DNA from: Zanthoxylum bungeanum
Taxonomy: Eukaryota > Streptophyta > Magnoliopsida > Sapindales > Rutaceae
DNA length: 64,000 nt
Direction of reading: 5' to 3'
Assembly: GCA_019454045.1 (NCBI GenBank)
Contig: SKCR01035604.1
Location: 1 to 64,000 of the forward strand
In this document: in pieces, positions 1-9,317 of the stretch
How the letters are laid out: each line of letters begins with the position of its first letter
Numbering within the stretch: the stretch's first letter is position 1
Program-made: the position numbers and the translations under genes
Notes under the pieces: model-generated
What the model was told of the DNA's origin: nothing
The model's input: only the letters and a program-made list of their open reading frames with translations
Database searches by the model: none

Positions 1-2212
1 AATTTCTCATATCATTTTAATACAAATTAAAACCAATTTTAACATCAAAACCAACCACAACACATATTATACAACTAACATACATGTATTCTAAATACAC
101 ATATGCATTTGTTTGAATCAAAACATAAACCAAAATAGAATCCCACAATGTAATGACCCATGAATAATTCTAGGTCACTCAAAGATGGTCAAGTGATTCT
201 GGAATGGTAGCCATAACTCTAAACTTTAATATATAGTTCCAAATTCTTATTAATTGTTTCATGTATAACATGAACATATTGGACCTAATTACAAGCATAT
301 TGTGTTTATACTTCTAAAGCTTACTAACACAATTCATTAGCCTTATTTCAACTTTAATTTATATAATCATGCATACAATACATAATTCATCACTATATGT
401 CTCACTAATGAAAACTCACTAATGAAGAACATAGATTAGGAGAAGATCAAACATTACCTAATAAGCTTAATACAAAGATTCAATCTCCTTCTCATTTGTT
501 GAAATGGTTGGAGAACTTCAAAGGTTTAGCAAGCTTGACTCCAAGATCCAATCTTGATTCCAATGTTAGCAAGCTTCACTCCAAGATCTAATCTTGATTT
601 CTTCTTGTTGAAATATTGTAGAGATTTTTCAAAGCTTCTCTAAACTCTTCTCTAACTTAGGCTAATTTCTCTAGTAATTGCTTGTTTTAGCTTTCTTAAG
701 CTTAAGCTTATCAAGCTTATTTAGCTTATCTTTAGCTTAATTAAAACTTTCCTCAAGCTTGCTATTTATAGCAAAACTTAGACAACTTTTAATTAATAAA
801 AGTTTTAATCAACTTTTAGGTGAGCTTAATTCAATTTGTCTAAATATGTATAATTAGGTGTGACTAATCACCTTTGTCTACCACTTTAATTTAATCCAAT
901 TAAATCACGACAAAGATTAGTAAATGAATTAGTTCATTGTCTACCACTTTGATTTAATCCAATTAAATTAAGTTAAATACACCTATAATTGCATATTTGT
1001 AATTACCAAAATATATTTAAATGGTAGAGATATTTATGAAATTACGATAAAACTCTTGTGTGATTTTGGATTAATTCAATTAGGTCAAAGTAAATAATCA
1101 ATGTTATCCAATAACACTTAATTATTTTAGTTGATAATTATAATATCAAATATTATTTATTATAAAAAATTATCGGCTACCCAAGTGCTCAACGAGTACA
1201 CTTCATATTGTGAGGCTCTCTAAGTCCATACACATTCGTCATATAAGCATAGCTAATATGTATGCAATTCGGCCACCTTCGAATTCGCGAAGAACACGAA
1301 CGACCTTTCTGAATTATACAAGTCGAGGTCATCACATATGTTTAGCAATCCCTCCGTCGTAGGCTATCCGAGTTGTGCTTAGGAAACATAGAATGCACAG
1401 TTAAGTTTCCAAGACGCACATCTCATATCGACATATCCACGATTCTTTACAATTTAATCATAAACCATTTCTGATAAAAGCGATCTACTATAGGTGATCG
1501 GCTTTGGCACCAAAGTCTTAAGAATCGTGACTTACTCACATGGATACCTAAACCATTTATGTTACACATACTTGCCGACGAATCCTATCTTGATACGCAC
1601 TTGATTAACGAGTGTATCGGTCCACACCCAACGAACATCTAGAGGCCAGACCATGAAAGGTTCCTCACATACATGGCATCAAAATGTGGAAGATCTCACA
1701 CAAAATCAATGCTATAATATAATCAAAGGATCATATATGCTACTCGACTCGAGGAGATTCTTATTGAGGGTGATGTGTACTTCCAACTATCAGGAATTAC
1801 CTGTGAGTCATTCAGTATTCGCTCCAACGAATACCCACATATCTATATGAGCTCCTCATGTTCATGGTACATCGGGTTAAACCATTAGAACTCCAATTTC
1901 AATATACGATATGTGCTTGTCTTCTTGATTATAGGAATTCGATAGTATTCCAAAACCAACGACTATAAATATTTACTTTAAGAATAATTTATAATAGTAA
2001 TATTATCCCAATGTCGGACCACCCAGTGTCCAATATTACTACATGACTATTATAAGGTCGATGTCATTCTCAGCATATATATCCATCCAATATGCATAAT
2101 GACATTATCATTAATAAGGTTGAAATGAAAATGTAATTATTTTATTAATAAGTAATAAAATATAATGTACAATACATTATTCGGATTGGCGCTCCAAGCA
2201 CCAACTCCAACA
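1..2212 (-). repeat. Long LTR (LTR-E), minus orientation, runs off the left edge
   Basis: Read on the minus strand, the sequence starts at 2212 with TGTTGGAGTTGGTGC, closely matching the LTR starts of elements A (31497) and C (48663). Further in, the minus strand carries the same landmarks as those LTRs, in order: a 'GTTCGTTGGGTGTGG' core (around 1625), 'GCGTATCAAGATAGGA' (around 1590), 'GACCTCGACTTGTAT' (around 1325) and 'GTACTCGTTGAGCACTTGGG' (around 1185). No polypurine tract abuts 2212 on the right, so this is a 5' LTR or a solo LTR, and any internal region lies outside the window. The other LTR end is not visible, so it is at least 2.2 kb long. No coding capacity seen; the 65-codon frame at 1653 lies within the LTR. 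Confidence 0.75.
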
Positions 2213-2605
2213 TTCTTGTTAAGTCTGAAGTACTTCTAGTGTATTCCGAAGATTTCAGAAGTGAAGTGATTCGAGAATTGGTCTAGATCAAAATGGATTT
2301 GGATTGGAGTCAAGTCATTCCGGAGTAGTATGACCTCAGAGTAGTGTTATTCTAGAATGACGTCGCTTTGGGGTCAAGATCTGACTATTCTAGTCAAGCT
2401 TCATTTTATTCTAAAGGTCTCCCCACTTCAGGGTTGAAGTATTTCAGAATTTGAGTCAGGTTTTTCTCTGTAGTCATTTAGACTTCGGAGGTGATCCCTA
2501 TCTGCTTCTGTCTACTAATACAACAGTATTATGATAAGTCTCATCTTCCTGGTGTACTTTTGTCTATTTAAAGCAGTTCCACTAAAAATGCATATTGAGG
2601 AATAT
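2213..2605. other. Spacer, no gene seen
   Basis: About 390 bases between LTR-E and the MITE. It holds repeated short words around 'ttccgga' and 'gaagt' but no open frame, RNA gene or recognisable repeat boundary. It may be an old LTR remnant. Confidence 0.4.
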
Positions 2606-2614
2606 TTTTCTTTA

Positions 2615-3666
2615 GGCAAAAATGCAAAACTCACCCTCTAACTTTCACGTTTTTTCATTTCAGTCCTCTAACTTTCAGTGTTGTCAATTCAGTCCTCTAA
2701 CTTTCAATTTTTGTCAATTCAGTCCTCCGTTACAAATCCGTTACTGCTGCCGTTACTGCTGCCAAAACGACGCCGTTTAACGGAGGACTGAATTGACAAA
2801 AATTGAAAGTTAGAGGACTGAATTGATAAAACTGAAAGTTAGAGGACTGAAATGAAAAAACATGAAAGTTAGAGGACTGAAATGAAAAAACGTGAAAACT
2901 AGAGGGTCAGTTTTGCATTTGTTATACCTTAATTTAAGCCATATTAAATTATTTTTCTTTTTCTTATTTTTTTTAAATAGTAAAAGAAAAAGAAAATAGG
3001 CTACAACTGTTAAGAAAATTAATAAATATAATTTTAATGATAATAAGAAAAAAAATTATATTCCAACAATTACATTTCAAAATGTAATTTTAGAGATTAC
3101 ATTTCAAAGATAAGTGATGTATTTTTTAATTTTTAATATTTGATTTGACAATGTAATTTATAAATATAATTTTAATGTAATTGAACAATAATCTCTAATG
3201 TCTCACGAAAATGTTGAAGATAATGCTTGTTCAGGATCGACCTTCATCAAATCATTATTTCTTGAATGAATACGAATTTTTTTTTTTTAAAAAATGAATG
3301 GGTTGTTACTTAGTTCACTAATTACTTGTCTAATGTTGGAATTTGTTTTCAATTTATATTATTATTAGTAATAGTACAATATTAAATTAGTTTGGTCAAT
3401 TCAGTCCTATAACTTTCACGTTTTTTCATTTTAGTCCTCTAACTTTCAGTTTTGTCAATTCAGTCTTTTAACTTTCAATTTTTGTCAATTCAGTCCTCCG
3501 TTAAACGGCGTCGTTTTGGCAGCAGTAACGGCAGCAGTAACGGATTTGTAACGGAGGACTGAATTGACAAAAATTGAAAGTTAGAGGACTGAATTGACAA
3601 AACTAAAAGTTAGGGGACTGAAATGAAAAAACGTGAAAGTTAGAGGGTGAGTTTTGCATTTTTATC
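2615..3666. mobile_element. Composite Mutator-type MITE (two inverted palindromic copies)
   Basis: The element is bounded by a perfect 9-bp direct repeat TTTTCTTTA (2606-2614 and 3667-3675). Its ends are inverted: GGCAAAAATGCAAAACTCACC on the left and, read inward, GATAAAAATGCAAAACTCACC on the right. Terminal G and a 9-bp duplication are typical of the Mutator superfamily. The left arm (2615-2925) is itself a near-complete palindrome built from the words 'agtcctctaactttca' and 'aattcagtcctc', centred on 'CCGTTTAACGG'. The right arm (about 3395-3666) is a second copy in opposite orientation. The roughly 470 bases between them are AT-rich and non-coding. There is no transposase, so it depends on an enzyme supplied elsewhere. 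Confidence 0.8.
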
Positions 3667-3675
3667 TTTTCTTTA

Positions 3676-4427
3676 TGTTGACATGTATTCTTGATTATGG
3701 ACCTAATTTTGAACATCTATATGCATAAATTTTTTATAAATTATAAAGTACATATATTTTCTATTATTTTCTTGGACCTAAGAAAGTAAATGCTCGTACG
3801 AAAATTTCGAGAGGAACTATGTATATGTAAAATGAGTGACAGCAGCATCTACGTTGAGCTTGAAAGAGGCTTCATAAGGTCTGACTCTGACAAGAGAAAG
3901 CTGGATCTGGCAGATTTGGGCTTTGAATAAGCTGATAAAGCTCCCGGCCTTCTTGTATATCTCTTTAGCGCTTTAAGAAGTGCCATTCAACAATTGGTAG
4001 TGTTTTATTTATTTGTACACCATTTGATATAAACTTTAGCTTAGTTATGGATGAGATGAGACTGGGGTTTACGAATGATCGGATTTTGGAAAGCTTAATT
4101 ATATTTGAAGGACTTTAGCTTAGTTTAAAATTTAATAAATTTAATAAATTTAATTTTTCTAATATATGAAAAATATTAACAAATAATATTTAAATTTATG
4201 ATAAGACCCATAGCTTTCCGACTGTTAAAGGCAAATGTTATTTGGAAGATATAAGATAGTTCAGTAAATTATGTGATTAGACTGGACGAAAAAAATATCA
4301 ACTACGGAGAGAGTTGACCATGGGCATGGGCATGGGCCGTCCACATTACCATATTCTGATGGAGATTGCCCCTTTCCCCTCTAGAATTTACAATTATCCA
4401 CTTTCCCTCCTTTGATTTTCATTCATG
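3676..4427. other. AT-rich spacer, no gene seen
   Basis: No supported gene. A 32-codon frame at 3832-3930 is the only part with gene-like composition; I do not recognise it (see rejected items). A purine-rich stretch 'catgggcatgggcatggg' lies near 4320. Confidence 0.4.
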
Positions 4428-5010
4428 ATATTTTATTATCCTCTGTTCAAAAAATCAAAATATTGATTAATACTTTTACATATTTATCTTTATAATAAAA
4501 TCATTAATTTTTTTATATTATTGTTAATTCATTAGAATAATTTAAAATACACAAATAAAATTAAAATAAATAAAAATAGTCATTACTCAAATATAAAAAT
4601 AAAATAAAAAAATGGCAAGAAGAAAATTAAGTGACACCTCTTATATATTCCTTATAAATTTTTGAGTTATTTTTTAATTGATTTTTTTAGTATCAATTTA
4701 TTGATCCATTAATAAATTAATAATTAACCAATTATATTACTAATTTTAATTTATTCATTCATTGAAGCATTTAAAATTGAATTAGTCTAAAGTGTAACTA
4801 TTATAAATTTATTAAGATAATCCAATAAAATAATTTTCTATATAAAAATAGATTTAGGTTAATTTTCTATAGAAATATCATATTGATATGTTTTTAATGA
4901 TTTAGTAATTATAAAAAAAAAATTATTCGTTTTAACACATGAATAAATATGTAAAAAACATTAATTAATTCTTTGACTTTTTGGTATGAGAGGATAATGA
5001 GGTATTATGA
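4428..5010. mobile_element. Probable MITE with ~65-bp imperfect terminal inverted repeats
   Basis: The left arm (about 4428-4490: 'attatcctct', then 'caaaaaatcaaa', 'gattaatac' and 'ttacatatttat') is matched, inverted, by the right arm (about 4945-5010: 'ataaatatgtaaaaaac', 'attaattctttgac', 'agaggataatgagg'). The interior is AT-rich and non-coding. I could not fix the exact ends or a target duplication, so the superfamily is left open. Confidence 0.5.
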
Positions 5011-5541
5011 AAACGGAAAAAAAGAAAATGGTTAATAGTGAATTTATTGAGGGGAAAAGTGGCAACCTCCCATTTTATTTTAACAAATATTGTAGCACAA
5101 TATTCTTCAAACAAAACAAAAACAATGCAACACTGATTACACATTATTTAATAAATAAGCTTGAAAAATATTGGAAGAGCATATGAGAGAAGTGATGCCA
5201 CGTGGGTGGGGCAACGATATCCTTATTTAAAAGGTTGATTGATTGATTGAATTAATTATTTAATTAGGCTACGTATAATGCCAAATTTCCAAATGGGTAC
5301 AATATAAGATATGATAATATTTGAGAAAATGACATTATTGTAGTTGGTAGGTGTTTGTAATAAAATGTAAAGCTACATCAATTTGTTTTGTTCTTTCATG
5401 GATGATGTTGATTAGAATTGTTGATGATCATGCACTTATCGAATTATCTTTTTGTTTGTTTGGTTGGCATTATGCAAAAGTAGCGGTGGTGGTTTCAAAT
5501 CTTCCACATATTTTTTTCTTGGATTTTCATGGAAAATTTAG
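5011..5541. other. AT-rich spacer, no gene seen
   Basis: Contains a GATT repeat (near 5236-5252) and G/C-richer words ('ccacgtgggtggggc' near 5200). The 132-codon open frame starting at 5351 runs into the SINE and has no recognisable domain; I do not regard it as a gene. Confidence 0.4.
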
Positions 5542-5547
5542 ATCACC

Positions 5548-5737
5548 TTTTTTTTTTAGAATCGTTAAAAATCTCATCGTCAAACCACCAATTCCGGGTT
5601 TAAGCGGAGCAGATAAAATCTCCGATTGTCTCAGACTCTTACAAAAAACACACTTCCTGAATTCGAATCCAGAACCTCAATGTGAGATCCTAAACTATAC
5701 ACCACTAAACCACGCCCACAAACACATAAGCTCTATA
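5548..5737 (-). mobile_element. Probable tRNA-derived SINE
   Basis: On the minus strand, an A-box-like word TGGTTTAGTGGTG (around 5705-5717) is followed by a B-box-like word GGATTCGAATTC (around 5660-5671). The sequence ends in a run of ten A (plus-strand T run 5548-5557). A possible 6-bp target duplication ATCACC flanks it (5542-5547 and 5738-5743). Promoter boxes plus A tail plus flanking repeat fit a RNA polymerase III-transcribed SINE of about 190 bp. The A-B box spacing is somewhat long and the repeat short, so confidence is moderate. Confidence 0.5.
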
Positions 5738-5743
5738 ATCACC

Positions 5744-6187
5744 CATTAAAAAAAGTTGATAAAGAATGAGATTCAAAGTAATTGATCTTGTCTCTCTAAA
5801 CTTAATGGGGGAATCCATAGATTATCTTTTAATTTTCAAACATCCACATGCTTTGAAAATTAGGTAAAAAATAAAACTTTACATAATTTACACATGGATA
5901 ATTTTTGTATATCACAGTTTGATTAAGATTAGGTCAAGAATGTGAGGCTAGAATAGTTTTGATTGCTAGAACTAGAATGGGTCATGTTATGCGAGGTTAA
6001 GGATGATATATAAAATCTAGATCTACATTCATACTTGAAAAAAAAATTACATGGATGCGAATATATCCGTACTATATTTTCAGATTTTATTAAATCCAAA
6101 AATAATTTGGATTTTTTTTAAAAAAAATTTATATTTGAGTTGATCATTTTTCTGTTCTCTAATATATAAATTAAAAATTAAATAATA
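5744..6187. other. AT-rich spacer, no gene seen
   Basis: No open frame of interest. It ends at the target site of element G. Both sides of G (6050-6187 and 13331-13440) carry similar words around 'aatttggat' and 'cagatttt', so G may have landed inside an older small repeat. Confidence 0.35.
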
Positions 6188-6192
6188 GTTAG

Positions 6193-6916
6193 TGTTGGCG
6201 GTGTAAAAAGGCCCTATGACAGTTAAGCAGCACGGCATGGGTAAAAAGGGTAATTCCCATCTTGGTCAAAATCATTAAATGCCGACCCGACCACATGAGT
6301 AAGAGACCGAGCACTTGACAATAGGCGACCGACCACTTGAGACCGGGTGCCAGCATTCTCAGCTCAGAAGCCCATGATGGCCGACCATGTCTAGACCGAC
6401 CAGATGGCGAAGCATGCCCATAAGATAAGACATCCTATTTCTACGGGGAGAAGGGATAAAATTATCATACTTTCACACGGAAACTGATAAGTCAGTGTCC
6501 TGATAGGATAAATAAAGTGAAGTCAGATTCGGATTAGGAATCCTCATAGGAAAAAGAGATTGTTTCAACTGAGAATCCTTATGTTAGAAGGAATCTGATT
6601 TCTCTGTTATTATAAATAGGAGGGTAGAGTATGTGTAAAGGGGCATCAGAATTATTACCATCAGACTTGTAAAAACCAGAAGCAGAGCCGAGAAGCGTGT
6701 TTGAGTAATAAAAGTATCATCTTTTTTGTGCCCATGGACGTAGGTCGGACCAAGATCCGCCGAACCACGTTAAATCTCCTTGTCGATTGGCGTATTATTT
6801 GTCTTTTGCTAAGTTTGCTTTTGGTCCCCCATAACCAAACAAATTCACTATTGATGGAGGATTGTCTCGGGAGTAATATTCTCATATTGCCCTGAGACCA
6901 AAATCAGCCGTCAACA
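6193..6916 (+). repeat. 5' LTR of element G
   Basis: Starts TGTTGGCGGTG and ends GCCGTCAACA, with matching inverted termini TGTTG/CAACA. A TATA box (TATAAATAGG, 6611-6620) and an AATAAAA signal near 6704 mark promoter and polyadenylation regions. It is nearly identical to 12601-13325. Confidence 0.92.
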
Positions 6917-6938
6917 GTTGGTGCCGTCTGTGGGGAAC
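6917..6938 (+). promoter_or_regulatory. Primer-binding site region of element G
   Basis: 'gttggtgccgtctgtgggg' follows the LTR end at once. It has the form of the TGGCGCCGTCTGTGGGGA primer-binding sites common in plant gypsy elements, with one change (TGGTGCC). Confidence 0.7.
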
Positions 6939-6968
6939 TCAACAAAAAGCGGTTCGCGTAGTAAGACG

Positions 6969-7283
6969 ATGGCAGAAGGCGGAAATCACCAATCATCGGG
7001 GAATCCGGCCACAGATTGGATGAAGAAGATATAAGAAAGCATAAGGAAGGACATGGAGGATAGTCAGGCCCTCCTAAAAACCATGATGGACCGACTGGAG
7101 AGAATGGAAGGGGGGAACCGCGAGAAGCCTGAAACCAGAGCTAATCAAAGAAGAGGAGAGATAGCAGATGGAAAGAGGGTTGTGGATACAAGTGAGGACG
7201 ATGGACCTAGGAGGAGGGGGCCTTATGGGATAAAATCCATAGTTGTGGAAAAAGATTCACAAGCAGATGACACATATCACTGA
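6969..7283 (+). pseudogene. gag remnant of element G
   Basis: A frame opens at 6969 just after the primer-binding site, reads 21 codons to a TAA at 7032, and continues in the same frame to a stop at 7281-7283. The product is hydrophilic and charged (Met-rich 'LLKTMMDRLERMEG' helix, then many Arg, Glu and Asp). Position and composition fit the N-terminal leader of a gypsy gag. No capsid domain or zinc knuckle follows; the sequence passes straight into non-coding and tandem-repeat DNA. It is either a truncated gag or a non-coding relic. Confidence 0.5.
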
Positions 7284-7599
7284 CCAGAAATTCTAATCGG
7301 TCAAGGAAAAACTATAACAGAGCTCGGGAGTCAGACGTGCTGGAAATAGAACAGGCCCTGGGATTATAAGGTGGTCGGTTGATACCAACAATGCCCAGAA
7401 ATGAGCCAAATATAAAACTTTTTCTCAAAATATCCCGCAGAAGAACTGTAAGAAGGGCAATATGTCCCCAAAATATGAATAAAACCTTCTCTTTTCAAAA
7501 GAAATTTTTTTTCCATCCGCTTTCTTAAAACAAAGTTGAAAGCCATATAAAAAAAAAAACAGGGGACATACTCAACGCCCATTACAAAGGACAGTTGGC

Positions 7600-7951
7600 G
7601 CCGAGGCCACCTCAAAAATCGGCTCGGGGCTGGAGTTCGTTTCGCCGAGGCCACTTCAACAATCGGCTCGGGGCTGGAGTTGGTTCCGCCGAGGCCACCT
7701 CAATAATCGGCTCGGGGCTGGAGTTCGTTCCGCCGAGGCCACTTCAACAATCGGCTCGGGGCTGGAGTTTGTTCCGCCGAGGCCACTTCAACAATCGGCT
7801 CGGGGCTGGAGTTCGTTCCGCCGAGGCCACTTCATTATTCGGCTCGGGGCTGGATTATGTTCCGCCGAGGCCGCTTCGATAATCGGCTCGGGGCTGGATC
7901 TTGTTCCGCCGAGGCCACTTGATATTCGGCTCGGGGTCGGGTTACGTCCCA
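7600..7951 (+). repeat. 44-bp tandem repeat, eight units
   Basis: Eight head-to-tail units of exactly 44 bp start at 7600, 7644, 7688, 7732, 7776, 7820, 7864 and about 7908. Each opens with GCCGAGGCCAC and carries 'tcggctcggggctgga' in the middle. The last unit changes to 'ggctcggggtcgggttacg', leading into the longer units that recur at 8876. Open frames here are by-products of the 44-bp period. Confidence 0.9.
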
Positions 7952-8039
7952 CCGAGTCATGCTTATTGGCCTGGGGACGGAACATTCCCCCAGAACCAAA
8001 TGTCTCTCAAGCTCGGGGTCCTCAGAATATTCAGGGACA

Positions 8040-8470
8040 TATTCGATGCATAGGATCCGTGAGAAGCATAGCACGGGGATGGATGATACCCCCGTGGCGA
8101 TTGCTTGCTCCAGTGTTACCGAACATAAGGAGGAATATGCCTTTAATGTGTCGAACACTCTTTGATCCTCACTTACCCGATGTAATGGATCCGTGAGAAA
8201 GCATAGCACGGGGAGTGATGATGCCCCCGTGACGATTGCTAGCTCCAGTGATATCGGACCTAAGGAGGAATGTGCCCTTAGTATCCCGGACACTCTTTGA
8301 TCCATTCATCATTTGGATCCAAGAGAGGCGCAGCACGGGGAGGCGTTGTGCCCATGTGGCGTGTGCCTGCTCCAGCGCGGTAAGGAGGAGCTCTCGCACA
8401 AATACACAGGCTCCACAGTGACCTGACGTATAGAGGATGTGCCCTTACCATTTTAAACGCTCTCTGATCC
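8040..8470 (+). repeat. ~135-bp tandem repeat, three diverged units
   Basis: Three units share, in order, 'ggatccgtgagaa' or 'ggatccaagag', 'gcatagcacgggga', 'tgcccccgtg', 'gctccagtg', 'aaggaggaatgtgccctta' and 'cactctttgatcc'. They start near 8050, 8188 and 8318. The third unit is the most diverged. All reading frames across them are incidental. Confidence 0.75.
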
Positions 8471-8739
8471 AAATCCTAGTTCGCCGGGACACTGAATTGA
8501 AAGATTCAGAATTGTGTTTTGGAGACCTCGGGCAGGACGCTGCTTTGAGGCATCCGTGTTGTTGTTTATACTTGCGAAACGTTTTATTTTGGGACAAGCG
8601 CTAAGTCGCCCCCGCCCTTTAATTTTATTTTTCAAAGTTTTGTTTTCGTTTTCCACTGGTCTGGTATGGGGACGCCAGTGCCGGACTTAGTAGGGCTTCA
8701 AAAGGTTGATTCACTTCCCTTCTGAATAAGTCCCATCTG

Positions 8740-9145
8740 ATTAATCGGTTCGGGGCTGGATTCGTTCCGCCGATGCCACTTGATTAATCGGCTCGGGGTT
8801 GGATTCGTTCCGCCGAGGCCACTTGACTAATCGGCTCGGGGTTGGATTTTGTTCCGCCGAGGCCACTTTATTTTTCTCAGCTCGGGGTCGGGGTACGTCC
8901 CATCGAGTCAGCCCTTCGGACTAGGGACGTAACATTCCCCCAGGTCCAAGTGCCTCTCTTCACTCGGGGTCGGGTTACGTCCCACCGAGTCTACCTCTTT
9001 GGACTAATGACGTAACATTCCCCCAGGTCCAAGTGCCTTTCTCGGCTCGGGGTCGGGTTAAGTCCCACCGAGTCTATCAGACCAGACTGAGGATGGAACA
9101 TCCCCCCAGGGCCAAGTATTTCTCTCAGCTCGGGGTCAGTTCACA
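8740..9145 (+). repeat. Second tandem array: 44-bp units then ~75-bp units
   Basis: Three more units of the 44-bp type (GCCGAGGCCACTT with 'atcggctcggggttgga') run from about 8742 to 8870. Then about four longer units share 'ctcggggtcgggttacgtcc', 'caccgagtc', 'acgtaacattcccccagg' and 'tccaagtgcct', to about 9145. One unit of the longer type also sits at 7920-8020, linking the two arrays. Confidence 0.8.
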
Positions 9146-9317
9146 GGCAGGCCTCGAATAGGCATGTGAAGGGAAACATTCAGAACAGATTATGAAAGAC
9201 AGAAGAAACACATGAAACATATATTTAATTGCTTAAAGTTGCAGATGGGAAAAATTTATCACAAGAAAAGAAAAGTATGTCAAGTTTACACAGGGCCCCA
9301 TTCGGGTTACCCTCTTG

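Noticed and set aside
3832..3930. 32-codon frame with charged, gene-like composition
   Set aside because: Too short, no recognised motif, no adjacent exon with matching phase. It could be a stray exon relic, but I cannot support it.
5351..5749. 132-codon plus-strand frame
   Set aside because: No domain, no codon bias; its second half is the antisense of a probable SINE.
7600..7951. Regular 44-bp repeats considered as a CRISPR array
   Set aside because: Units abut with no unique spacers, and the setting is a plant LTR element.
7595..8305. Several overlapping frames of 65-156 codons on both strands
   Set aside because: They follow the 44-bp and ~135-bp tandem repeats; repeated translated words come from the repeat, not from a protein.
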